From assembly GCA_018857735.1 (NCBI GenBank), contig JABMCL010000918.1, forward strand, positions 1 through 64,000: a stretch of 64,000 nucleotides of DNA, read 5' to 3'. Every line of letters starts with the position of its first letter. The first letter of the stretch is position 1. A program made the translations under genes and the position numbers. The notes below the pieces were generated by a model. That model did no database searches. It was not told the origin of the DNA and worked only from the letters and a program-made list of their open reading frames with translations. Positions 40,802 to 46,930 of this stretch are shown piece after piece. The DNA is from Alviniconcha marisindica (taxonomy: Eukaryota; Mollusca; Gastropoda; Provannidae).

Positions 40802-41453
40802 AAGCGAATGAGTGACCCCATTATGTTTAAGTTTGATGTGTTACTGTTACCAGGGCGACGGAGGAGATTGAGAAAACACAAAAGTCCAGTTCTTCAGAAA
40901 TAGCCAGACTGGAGGCAGCACTACGCAAAGCAGAACTACAAGTGCAGAGCACGGAGAGTAGTCTGGAACAAAAGGTATGTAGCTTGTGGCTTTGTCTGTC
41001 CCCACTGGTAAAAAAACAACAACCAACATACTGACATGCAGGAAATGGTATATGTATTAAAGTTGAGACAGATGGACCTGAGGCTCCTGGCATGATGTAG
41101 TGACTCTAGAACTGTGGAAGCTGATTCCCCAGGCAAGAGGCAGTAGGAAGCATTCTTGAAGGCTCTGGCTCTGTAACATTCCATTGGTGCCACCTTTGGA
41201 GCTAGGGCTCTAGTCGGCAGATTTGGAGAGTTTGCTGCTTATGGCATGCTTGACTAAACAGTTTGATTGTGTATCATTGCGCCTTTAATTTTTAAGCCCT
41301 TTGCCTGTCCTTTGTGGGTCAATTTTAGTGTCATTCTGTGGTGACTGCAGGTAAAAGAGTGTTGAGAAAATATATCTGGTCATTTTATTGCAGGTCAAAG
41401 AGAACAAGGAACTGGCAGCAATATGTGATGAGTTGATCGCAAAAGTGCAATAG
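4998..41453 (+). CDS. TACC: TACC family protein, complete gene of 14 coding exons (690 aa)
   Basis: The spliced model joins 4998-5413, 6903-6963, 8804-9281, 18130-18169, 19465-19585, 20225-20452, 28669-28725, 35771-35949, 37448-37491, 38287-38354, 39692-39784, 40205-40311, 40854-40974 and 41394-41453. It totals 2073 nt, with every junction in phase and GT-AG borders. TACC proteins bind chTOG/XMAP215 and, in many animals, Aurora A; they act at centrosomes, spindle microtubules and plus ends. Residues 9-33 (SPPLPS, GSYNIDFD, NPF) match the SPP/SDP-type motif seen in vertebrate TACCs. Basic clusters at 89-94 and 269-286 resemble nuclear signals. Residues about 468-690 form the conserved TACC coiled coil, with blocks such as AVMAEFEKTIGQLQ and FSDLHRRYEKTKGVLDGFK and the ending ICDELIAKVQ. 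Vertebrates have three paralogues; many invertebrates have one. The family assignment is firm. Exons 2, 4 and 7 rest on phase and splice sites alone. Confidence 0.9.
5414..6902 (+). other. TACC intron 1
   Basis: This is AT-rich intron sequence of about 1.5 kb. It contains a 95-bp direct duplication at about 6515-6690 (listed separately). I see no additional exon. Confidence 0.6.
6515..6692. repeat. 95-bp direct duplication
   Basis: The block with TTTAAATCAGACAAGCTTG and TCTATAACTTATAAGTGTGG occurs twice in tandem, anchored at 6541 and 6636 (95 bp apart). The copies differ at only a few positions (for example AACTTGTTAGTT versus AATTTGTTAGCT), so the duplication is fairly recent. Confidence 0.85.
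6903..6963 (+). CDS. TACC: TACC coding exon 2 (aa 139-159)
   Basis: The acceptor TTTTGCAG and donor CAG|GTATGG flank 61 nt that enter in phase 2 and leave in phase 0, as the neighbours require. It encodes a strongly basic segment, KPRKVVRKPKSRPSSKNLEG, that links the acidic N-terminus to the Pro/Ser-rich region. It is too short for homology to confirm it. Confidence 0.65.
7165..7530 (+). mobile_element. tRNA-derived SINE
   Basis: The head reads GGTGGCATGGCTGAATGGTTAG. TGGCTGAATGG fits the RNA polymerase III A box, and GTTTGAATCAGG, about 45 bases on, resembles a B box, as in a Leu- or Ser-type tRNA. The body has a G run at 7266-7289 that is probably expanded. The tail includes CATGGAAAACTACCCC and CCCAATAGGGACAATAAAG. 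The right end touches the next transposon exactly, so the 3' end may have been a target for insertion. Confidence 0.55.
7531..8552. mobile_element. Non-autonomous DNA transposon with terminal inverted repeats
   Basis: The left end TCAGGGGTCGCGCT (7531-7544) is matched in reverse complement at the right end AGCGCAACCCCTGA (8539-8552), with one mismatch. Weaker inverted similarity continues inward (TTTTGCGTCA near 7590 and GCGTACGG near 8495). TAG lies directly outside both ends and may be a 3-bp target site duplication. The element is rich in CpG compared with the intron. Internal frames are short and give no recognisable transposase. The superfamily is not clear from the ends alone. Confidence 0.5.
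8804..9281 (+). CDS. TACC: TACC coding exon 3 (aa 160-318)
   Basis: This largest exon (478 nt) starts after TGTCCCCAG and ends ATG|GTGAGC in phase 1. The encoded region is low in hydrophobic residues and rich in Ser, Pro, Thr and Glu, with scattered SP/TP sites suitable for proline-directed kinases. A lysine-rich patch at about 269-286 (KKERSAGKVKKSKTKARK) looks like a nuclear localisation signal. This disordered central region varies widely between TACC proteins. Confidence 0.85.
10552..10712. repeat. (TA)n followed by C-rich tract
   Basis: About 34 TA units (10553-10620) are followed by a C-rich stretch with A interruptions (10645-10712). Confidence 0.95.
11925..11971. repeat. (CA)n microsatellite
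   Basis: This is a CA run of about 20 units with an imperfect CACCCACACCA leader. Confidence 0.9.
13541..13766. repeat. Poly-C, (TA)n and (GT)n cluster
   Basis: A C run (13541-13559), an A-rich spacer, about 22 TA units (13595-13637) and an imperfect GT tract (13727-13766) lie within 230 bp. Confidence 0.9.
14480..14743 (+). promoter_or_regulatory. Candidate internal promoter and alternative first exon of TACC
   Basis: The stretch 14480-14700 is richer in CpG than the rest of the intron (for example CTCGTACGGCTGAGCGG at 14621-14637). It ends with an ATG at 14716 opening the frame MLGNQEYAE, followed by GAAG|GTAGAT. That donor is in phase 1, which is exactly what exon 4 (18130) requires. A transcript from here would make a TACC lacking the first 318 residues. 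Vertebrate TACC genes also use alternative first exons. The donor is weak, and a phase match occurs by chance one time in three. Confidence 0.25.
16303..16368. repeat. (GT)n microsatellite
   Basis: This is an almost pure GT run of about 32 units. Confidence 0.95.
18130..18169 (+). CDS. TACC: TACC coding exon 4 (aa 319-331)
   Basis: This is a 40-nt microexon between TTGTTGTGCAG and GAAGG|GTAAGA. It enters in phase 1 and leaves in phase 2, restoring the frame between exons 3 and 5, and encodes about DKESKSLPRASFE. Support is the strong splice sites and the frame fit only. Confidence 0.65.
18595..18850 (+). mobile_element. tRNA-derived SINE
   Basis: The sequence TAGCATAGTAG at 18608 fits the Pol III A-box pattern TRGYNNARNNG. 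AGTTCAAATCCC, about 38 bases further, fits the B box. The head resembles a tRNA, followed by an unrelated body ending near GAAATGGGCCTC. Its body differs from that of the SINE at 7165, so it seems to be another family. Confidence 0.55.
19377..19421. repeat. (GT)n microsatellite just before TACC exon 5
   Basis: An imperfect GT tract ends 43 bases before the exon 5 acceptor, close to where a branch point would lie. Confidence 0.9.
19465..19585 (+). CDS. TACC: TACC coding exon 5 (aa 332-372)
   Basis: The acceptor CTTTTGCAG and the donor TAGG|GTGAGT bound 121 nt that enter in phase 2 and leave in phase 0. It encodes a hydrophilic, Asp/His/Ser-rich stretch (with VDSDVHKPKHPAARVLEQK) and has no recognised motif. 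Confidence 0.75.
19586..20224 (+). other. TACC intron 5
   Basis: This is a unique T-rich intron of 639 bp. The acceptor side has a long T-rich stretch at 20100-20170, but the last 40 bases before CAG are poor in pyrimidines. Confidence 0.6.
20225..20452 (+). CDS. TACC: TACC coding exon 6 (aa 373-448)
   Basis: This exon begins after ACCTGCTCAG and encodes a very acidic region with EDDFYDAFDSPPP (about 380-392) and several acidic clusters further on. The frame stays open to a stop at 20513, but a donor GTGCGT at 20453 gives a phase-0 exit that fits exon 7. It has higher GC than its surroundings, as expected of coding sequence. The acidic stretch followed by SPPP echoes the SPP/SDP motifs of the family. 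Confidence 0.8.
20939..20972. repeat. (GT)n microsatellite
   Basis: This is about 17 GT units, followed by T/G-rich sequence. Confidence 0.9.
23186..23216. repeat. Poly-G tract
   Basis: This is a G run of about 22 bases followed by AGGGAGAG. Its length is probably uncertain. Confidence 0.9.
24458..24540. repeat. (CA)n microsatellite
   Basis: This is a CA run of about 40 units with a single CTA interruption near 24475. Confidence 0.95.
25390..25680. repeat. Coding-length minisatellite, alternating units of 33-48 bp
   Basis: Blocks reading GATGACATACAAACCAGAAG and GATGACATTCAGACTAAAAG alternate, each followed by T(A/G)TGGTGTCAG. Unit sizes of 33, 45 and 48 bp are multiples of three, so the + strand stays open. 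In that frame it reads as alternating DDIQTRSVVS and DDIQTKSMVS repeats. No TACC exon phase joins it, so I treat it as an intronic minisatellite. Confidence 0.8.
26030..26162. repeat. 20-bp tandem repeat (~7 copies)
   Basis: The unit GATGCTAGAATATTGGGTTT repeats about seven times, with variants GGTTGT and GAGTTT at its end. Confidence 0.9.
26925..27152. repeat. Tandem repeats with C-rich tracts
   Basis: Three copies of a block containing TTTTAAGA(T/C)CCTGTTCTT(G/C)AGAG followed by a run of 9-14 C occur near 26967, 27030 and 27098, about 63-68 bp apart. Confidence 0.8.
28669..28725 (+). CDS. TACC: TACC coding exon 7 (aa 449-467)
   Basis: The acceptor TGTTACAG and the donor CAG|GTAGGT enclose 57 nt in phase 0 at both ends. 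It encodes a 19-residue segment with DMADSHSTESVVKLVQ, just before the coiled coil. Position and strong splice sites support it, but there is no homology. Confidence 0.6.
31985..32560 (-). mobile_element. Non-LTR retrotransposon (LINE) 3' end
   Basis: Minus-strand reading from about 32450 to 32240 gives CGPHIWNSHPQDLRH and STLSSFKAKLKTFFSQYF. This matches the short block found at the very C-terminus of many LINE reverse transcriptase polyproteins (a W-N-x-x-P-x-x-L-R core followed by F-K-x-x-L-K). The 3' untranslated part runs down to an (ATT)n tail at about 31989. A (CA)n expansion at 32132-32219 sits inside it. A copy in the opposite orientation lies at 51765-52245. Confidence 0.75.
32132..32219. 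repeat. (CA)n microsatellite within LINE 3' region
   Basis: This is about 43 CA units with one CCA interruption near 32167, lying in the untranslated tail of the minus-strand LINE. Confidence 0.95.
33005..33600. repeat. 138-bp minisatellite (~4.3 copies)
   Basis: ACTGCTGCCC recurs at 33011, 33149, 33287, 33425 and 33562, which are spacings of 138, 138, 138 and 137. Units share CAGTTCCCTGTTTAGTTG, TGAACACCCCC, TTACTGAGTCAGAACTGTTG and CTTGCTGGCAGGGTATAGG. A unit length divisible by three keeps reading frames open without coding pressure. Confidence 0.95.
34740..34995. repeat. Degenerate tandem repeat
   Basis: ACTGAGG(T/C)CCC blocks at about 34762, 34860 and 34925 are each followed or preceded by GGCATGGACCCTGTT and AGTTATGTGAG-like blocks. 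The copies are uneven in length and partly scrambled. Confidence 0.6.
35771..35949 (+). CDS. TACC: TACC coding exon 8 (aa 468-526), start of coiled coil
   Basis: This exon enters after GGGGCCAG and leaves ATGAG|GTACGT in phase 2. The encoded stretch is heptad-rich and highly charged (for example WNKLRQELELNFQAQLL and LATLEDNNKKLRQINEDM), as expected for the beginning of the TACC domain. High GC and coding-like third positions set it apart from the AT-rich introns. Confidence 0.9.
35950..37447 (+). other. TACC intron 8, largely minisatellite
   Basis: About 900 bp of this 1.5 kb intron is the 27-bp minisatellite described separately. The remainder is unique sequence with a short ATT run at 36414-36428. 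Confidence 0.7.
36450..37400. repeat. 27-bp minisatellite
   Basis: The core unit GATGGGCAGTGGTAATTCA plus AATGTCAA repeats about 13 times between 36860 and 37205 with few changes. Degenerate forms spread on both sides (36450-36850 and 37210-37400). The 27-bp period keeps both strands open, with a + strand frame of nine-residue SNVKMGSGN repeats. It is fully inside a TACC intron. Confidence 0.9.
37448..37491 (+). CDS. TACC: TACC coding exon 9 (aa 527-541)
   Basis: This 44-nt exon starts after ATGTGTGCAG and ends CAGT|GTAAGT. It encodes AVMAEFEKTIGQLQ, a clear match to the conserved block of TACC coiled coils in which a basic residue precedes a VAEYEKTI-like sequence. Confidence 0.9.
37492..38286 (+). 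other. TACC intron 9
   Basis: This is a 795-bp T-rich intron with a C run followed by CA units at 37757-37779. I see nothing else. Confidence 0.6.
38287..38354 (+). CDS. TACC: TACC coding exon 10 (aa 542-564)
   Basis: The acceptor TTGTTGCAG and donor CAG|GTTGGG bound 68 nt, entering in phase 1 and leaving in phase 0. It encodes EKTTNASQQSLQDVVKERDQ, which corresponds to the family block with a QSLQ core and an ERDQ ending. Confidence 0.88.
38355..39691 (+). other. TACC intron 10
   Basis: This intron contains the 40-bp minisatellite at 38561-38945. The rest is unique and AT-rich. Confidence 0.6.
38561..38945. repeat. 40-bp minisatellite (~9 copies)
   Basis: CATTGCTCAGACC starts at 38601, 38641, 38681 and every 40 bases onward. 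Units alternate between CCTAGGC and CCGAAGC variants after AGA, which suggests a higher-order pair. There are no unique spacers, so this is not CRISPR-like. Confidence 0.95.
39692..39784 (+). CDS. TACC: TACC coding exon 11 (aa 565-595)
   Basis: The acceptor ATCAACAG and donor CAG|GTACAG bound 93 nt in phase 0. It encodes the strongly conserved signature LQSVETAFSDLHRRYEKTK followed by GVLDGFKQ. This is the most diagnostic segment for assigning the gene to the TACC family. Confidence 0.95.
39785..40204 (+). other. TACC intron 11
   Basis: This is a 420-bp intron. Its last 125 bases are an imperfect GT repeat reaching to within 9 bases of the acceptor (see next entry). Confidence 0.7.
40079..40195. 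repeat. Imperfect (GT)n at the 3' end of TACC intron 11
   Basis: GT units with GC, CAT and TTT interruptions occupy the position where the branch point and pyrimidine tract of exon 12 should lie. The acceptor itself reads GTGCTCATTTGCAG. Confidence 0.9.
40205..40311 (+). CDS. TACC: TACC coding exon 12 (aa 596-630)
   Basis: This exon is in phase 0 at its start and phase 2 at its end (GAAAA|GTAGGC). The encoded NEEMLKKCVQDLQNKLKK followed by VKMQAEEKLEK aligns with the family block containing an NEE-LKKC core and HAEEKL-like ending. It is continuous coiled coil. Confidence 0.93.
40312..40853 (+). other. TACC intron 12
   Basis: This is a 542-bp intron with a (GT)n-(GA)n tract at 40720-40800. 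Otherwise it is unique. Confidence 0.7.
40720..40800. repeat. (GT)n-(GA)n compound microsatellite
   Basis: About 24 GT units join directly to about 16 GA units, ending 53 bases before TACC exon 13. Confidence 0.95.
40854..40974 (+). CDS. TACC: TACC coding exon 13 (aa 631-671)
   Basis: The acceptor TGTTACCAG and donor AAAAG|GTATGT bound 121 nt, entering in phase 2 and leaving in phase 0. It encodes ATEEIEKTQKS, then an alternating coiled coil with LEAALRKAELQVQSTESSLEQK. This resembles the family pattern of a basic/alanine-rich helix followed by LE-x-x-L-x-QK. Confidence 0.92.
40975..41393 (+). other. TACC intron 13
   Basis: This is a 419-bp intron. Reverse-strand frames near 41090-41190 weakly recall the end of a LINE polyprotein but are too broken to call. 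Confidence 0.5.
41394..41453 (+). CDS. TACC: TACC terminal coding exon 14 (aa 672-690, stop)
   Basis: After TTTATTGCAG this exon encodes VKENKELAAICDELIAKVQ and a TAG stop at 41451-41453. The ICDELIAK ending is the conserved C-terminus of TACC proteins; it stops about three residues earlier than the vertebrate forms. The TAG is followed directly by GTGAGG, a good 5' splice donor, so the 3' untranslated region could be spliced. Confidence 0.93.
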   Translation, partial: VKENKELAAICDELIAKVQ

Positions 41454-41899
41454 GTGAGGCATTTTTTTGTGTTGTTTTGGAAATGTACTTTTGTGGCCTA
41501 CCTTTTGAAATGTTTTGCAGTATTCATGTTAAGCGTAGGGGGGCAAAACATGGAAGTTGAATTGCAACATGTTTGAGTTTGCCATCGGGGGAAGTGTGGC
41601 TCTCATCTGCATGCACCTAGGAGAATTGAGATTAAGTGTCTGATGAGCTCTCAGACAAAGAAAAACAAAGTATTTTGAATGGGAACAATCTTGAAAGAGT
41701 ATTCTGGCGAGAGGGGACTTTGCACAAAAATGGGAGGAAAATCTGTCCCTGCCAGACTGTGGATCAGTAAATCCATCAAAAGTGTTGGACTGGTTGATCC
41801 CACACATCTTGGACATCAAAGGGTCATAACCTGCTGGACAAATGGTCTGACATGATGGCAGAGAGTTTGACATGGTCTGGTTACTCCAAACAGTTTGCA

Positions 41900-42850
41900 T
41901 TGTCCACTGTCAAATGTCTGGGTGGAGATTCAGTTGGTGACAAAATACCAGACAGCAGACAATGAAAATCATTTGGGTGGAGATTCAGCTGGTGACGAAA
42001 TAACAGCAGACAGTTATAACTGTTTGAGTGGAGATCCAGCTGAATCTCCACCCAGACGTTTTTCGTTGTCTGCTGTTATTTTGTCACCAGCTGGAATTCC
42101 TTTCACCTGGATCTCCAATCAAACATTTTAGATTATCCGCCGTTATTTTGCTAGCAGCTGGATCTCACTCACCTGGATCTCCAATCAAAACGTTTTTCAT
42201 TGTCCACTGTTATTTTGTCACCAGCTGGATCAAAACGTTTTTCATTGTCCACTGTTATTTTGTCACCAGCTGAATCTCCACCCAAATGTTTTTCATTGTC
42301 TGCTGTTATTTTGTCACCAGCTGAATCTTCACGCAAATGGTTTTCATTGTCTGCTGTTATTTTGTCACCAGCTGGATCTCCACCCAAATGGTTTTCATTG
42401 TCCACTGTTATTTCATCACCAGCTGGATCTCCACTCAAATGTTTTTCACTGTCTGCTGTTATTTTGTCACCAGCTGGATCTCCACCCAAACGATTTTCAT
42501 TGTCTACTGTTATTTTGTCACCAGCTGGATTTTCACCCAAATGTTTTTCATTGTCCACTGGTATTTTGTCACCAGTTGAATCTCCACCCAAATGTTTTTC
42601 ATTGTCCACTGTTGTCACCAGCTGGAATTCCTTTCACCTGGATCTCCAATCAAACATTTTGCATTGTCCACTGTTTTTTGGTCACCAGCTGAATCTTCAC
42701 CCAAATGATTTTCATTGTCAGCTGTCCAGTATTTTGTCACCAGCTGGATCTCCACCCAAACGTGTTATATTGTCATCAGCTGGATCTCCACCCAAACGTT
42801 TTTCATTGTCTGCTGTTATTTTGTCACCAGCTGGATCTCCACTCTTCCGT
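41900..42850. repeat. 51-bp minisatellite with an internal orientation switch (~18 copies)
   Basis: The unit contains TTTTCATTGTC(T/C)(G/A)CTGTTA, TTTTGTCACCAGCTGGATCT and CCACCCAAA; it is 51 bp, or 17 codons. From 42045 to 42850 it reads in one direction. From about 41905 to 42035 the reverse complement is present (GGTGGAGATTCAGCTGGTGAC and similar). The turn lies in an almost palindromic GGAGATCCAGCTGAATCTCC centred near 42039. The period divisible by three keeps long frames open on both strands (258 and 149 codons). No coding role is supported. Confidence 0.93.
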
Positions 42851-44489
42851 TCATCACCAAGGAGTGTTGCAGTCAGCCTCAGCCATGCTCCATGTTGGCT
42901 GAACCTGAAGGTTGTCATGTTTAGGACTACATCTGTACCACTGGCTGACCTCTGTGCACTCCGAAGATTGTCATGACTGGGTCTGCATCTGTGTAAATAG
43001 CTTCATAGAGGTTTGGAGTGAAAGTGTGATACAAAAACAAAAGTTTGGGGGTGGGTTGCCGATAGCAAGAGATGTATATGACTGACAGATTTTGCATTGT
43101 GTTGTTTTTAGTTCTATGCTGATAGTTGAACCATTGAGATTGAACGCAGTGCATGTCCATTGAGTTTTAATATTGATCTGTTGAACCACACTGAGTAAAA
43201 CCTTCATGAGCCTGGCTGTTGAGAGTGAATGTCCTTGCAACTGTTTTATAATGCATGTACATGGTGTTTTATATTGATCAGTTAAACCATTGGGAGTTAA
43301 TTTGCTTTATTCACAATATATGTACTCCATGCATGTTTTGTTGTGTTTCTCTGTGCATTTACATGCATACTTTTTGATACACATTGTAAAATGTGAACCA
43401 GTGTAAACTGAAATAATCAGTGTTCACTGAGTTGTGTGTAGCAAATACTTTGACAAGTATGCCTTTTTGTGGGAGATACTTAAGACTGTTGCTTCATCAT
43501 AGCCTCCATTGTGCTTTATCCATGCATAGAAACTGAGTGACATTGACCCTTTTCCAAGGCCATATCTTCATTGTTTGTAATTTGCAGAGTTCAAACATTG
43601 TATGATTGTAACATACAAGGCCTGAACACTGATCCTGAACCATGGTCCAGCTTTTTACCTGTGATTTGGGTATTGAACTGGTGTAAAAGAATTTTAAAGG
43701 TGTGACTTGACCTGAAGTGACCCCATGTGGTTTGATGGGATGTTAAAATCCAAGAACTAACAAATTACCGCTTTTTTAATTTATTTTTTACTGACTTGGG
43801 CTTGTGTTTAAAGGGAGATAACACACATTTTTTAACCCCACAAAAACCTTAACCTTGATATGTATTAAATATTCCCAACTTTTTGTGGTGATAACCTCCA
43901 TTTAAGCTTTGCACACTCATACCAGTTTTAATGACCAGTTGAAGATGGTGCCTATGTGGTGCCAAATCTGCATAATTATGTGCTTCACTTTCTCTCTCAG
44001 AAGTTTCCCCAGTGTTGTTTTTGAAAACGTTCTGTTTTAAGATCACCTCACCCACCCCTGCAATTGTGTTCTTGTTAGTAGCTGATGACGTTATTATTTC
44101 AGTTGTTCTTTATTTGTTGCTGCCTGCTACTATTTCATATGCTGGTAATCTGTTTTCTGTTTGAGTTTTGATCTTATCCTGTAATTTATTCCCACTGTTG
44201 ATACTGCATATTTATTTACTGTGGGTGCCCAGTGTTGTGACATGATTTTCATGTGATATGAAGGATAACAAACCTTTTCCCACCATAATCATCTTTTTCG
44301 TAAGGGTTTCTATTGCCCTCTATCTGTCTGCCTGTCTTCCCCATACCCAACTCTCTAGCTAAGTCAGTCATCCCCCATTTCAGTATGAAAGATCCATCAT
44401 CATCACCCCCCCCCCCCCCCCCCCACTCCAATTTCTCTGTCAAAGGTCAATCACCTGAGTGAGCCCCTGTTTCACTGTCAGGTACCTGA

Positions 44490-44890
44490 GCCCCTGTTTT
44501 TTTTTCTTCCCTATTTGACCCTGAATGTCTGTCTTATGGCCTGTTTTACTGTGAAAGGTCTGTCATCTTCTTCCCTATTTGACCCTGAATGTCTGTCTTA
44601 ATTCTTGTTTTACTGTGAAAGGTCTGTCATCTTCTTCCTTATTTGACCCTGAATGTCTCTTATTTCTTGTTTTACTGTGAAAGGTCTGTCATCTTCTTCC
44701 CTATTTGACCCTGAATGTCTATCAGTCATATTTCCTAGTTTACTGTGAAATGTCTGTCATCTTATTCCCTGTTTGACCCAGTCATTTCTTATTTCATCAT
44801 CTTTATCTGATCCCCTGTTTTACTGAAAGATCTGTCATCTTATACCTTTTTCACTGCAAAAGGTCTGTCATCTTGACCCTTTTTTTTATC
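44490..44890. repeat. 62-64-bp tandem repeat
   Basis: TATTTGACCCTGAATGTCT recurs near 44512, 44576, 44640 and 44702. Each is followed by TTGTTTTACTGTGAAAGGTC and TGTCATCTTCTTCC. The copies become shorter and more degenerate after 44760. Confidence 0.9.
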
Positions 44891-46734
44891 ATAAGAAGTA
44901 TATCATCTTGTGAAATGCCTGCCATTGTCTATTGTACTGGATTTTTGTACTCGTGAAATGCTGATAATTATATGACTGTGACCACTGGAGAGGAACAAAA
45001 AGACATTTAGAACAGTGTTGGCATCTGTGCTTGTGTATCGGAAACAATCACCTGTCTCATGATGGTTGTCAGTAGTTGCTGTGTTAAGTCAATGTGTTAA
45101 GTCAATGGCACTATACTCGTCTAAAAGACAAGAGTGATGTGCGTGTGTATATGTACATGCATCATCAGATCATCTTTATTGTGTTATGTTGGGAAATTGT
45201 GTGGTTTTGGATATACTGCACTTAAAGTTCATCCTGTGTATTGTCCTTTATTTCAAACTAATCTATACCACTGCTGTCATATCCTCCTTAGTTATCAGTG
45301 TAAGTGTCCTCATTACTGCTGTGACTATGACACGACTGCTAGGATTACAAGTAATTTATGTGTACCATGATCCTAATCTAGGTGTTGGGTCGAAAGCACT
45401 CCATTATTAAAGGAAGCAAGGCTTTTGTGTGGAATCAGTGTGTTGGTCTCACCCTGTTCAGTGTAAAAATAGCACAGCCACTCTCGTGTTGTAATTGTAG
45501 TTTTTTTGGGTCATTTTTTAATTTATTGAAAGTTCAGATTGTGAGGTGTCACACTGTCAGTGTGGTGACTGAAAAAGGAATAATTCCTTGATTTACAAAA
45601 GACTTTTTCTGGTACTTTGTCACATTTGTCACATCCTTGCATTGTGGCACTTGTTTTGTACCTGATGAATTTTTTTCTTTTTCTTTTTTGCATGCACACC
45701 TGCCCACAATTTTTTTATTTATTTTTAAGATCAGCTTAAAAAAATGTATTAAACAAAATGTCAGGTGAAATTTAAATCTTTGTGGTTGCCACCAGATGTT
45801 CTTAAAAGCTGGTAGGGTACTTTATGATGGGACGTGACTAGCCAGGTGTGCAACTAGGGGGTTAATTGGTGTGTCATCTGAATTTTAACCCAAAATAGGA
45901 TGACAGTGGTGTAGACTTGTTTTGTGTTTCTACCCCCCACCCAGCCCCCACCCCAAACCCACCCCACTCCATCTGTTGTGCAACATACATAGAATTACAG
46001 TATGTATTCAGACTCATGACAGTTTCTGTGACTTCCATGCTATTGTCACATACTGGAAATAATTATTATGTGTACTTGCCTGGTGACTGCAAATAATCCT
46101 TTAACATAAAAATGTACAGGGTGCATTTACAAGACGCAAAGTATTCAGTTTATAATATTTGTGTATTGGTGCCATTTTGGTGTTTGTTAACTCTTGTGTG
46201 ATGTCACATTATCAAATACATGTTAAGAAAAGATATAACAGGTGATTTGGGTTTTTTAGATGTGTATAATGTGAGAAATCTTCATAGCATGCTGTGCTTT
46301 CAGAGATGTGTCAGATGTAGTGTAGTACTAGCGAACTAGATAGCTTTTGTAACTATTACAGACATATGTATTGTTTATGTATATGTATTTAAACTACTTT
46401 TAGGCATAAGCTAGTGTGTTTTTTTAACAAAAAATGGATAGATGTTTATTTTTCAACATTTTAGGAAGTTGACTGATTGAAAAAAAGAACAAAAAGCAAC
46501 AACAGGACACATGCACAATGTATGCACTCACACAGAGACACACACTGCATGTAAAGGAAATAATAATATGTATGACATGGTTAAATTAAAGGGAATGTTA
46601 TTTGCATTAAGATTCGTGTTGAGTAAAATTGTTTTGGATAGTTTCATTTTGTGCGCACATTATGTCATGCACATTAGTCTCATGTTCACCTAATATGATT
46701 TGACTTGTTTTTTATCTTAGCTTTGAACACATCT

Positions 46735-46930
46735 AAACACATGAATACATGTACTTCAGACAGACAGAAAAATGGAGAGAAACTGACACTAAACCCATGA
46801 ATACATGTACACTAAACACATGAGTGCATGTACTTCAGCCAAACAGAAAAATAGAAACTGACAATAAAGACATGAATACATGTACTTCAGACAGACAGAA
46901 AAATAGAGAGAAACCAACACTAAACACATG
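46735..46930. repeat. Short tandem repeat with ATGAATACATGTAC
   Basis: Three to four copies of a block combining CACATGAATACATGTACTTC, AGACAGACAGAAAAAT and AGAGAAAC occur with uneven lengths (about 50-70 bp). Confidence 0.8.

Noticed and set aside
41090..41260. LINE C-terminus on the minus strand in TACC intron 13 and just after
   Set aside because: RARAFKNA and similar fragments loosely resemble such proteins, but the frame breaks and the W-N-x-x-P core is not intact, so I could not support it.
42200..42976. 258-codon frame of 17-residue repeats as a protein
   Set aside because: It is produced entirely by a 51-bp minisatellite. It has no start context, no splice links and no non-repeat domain.
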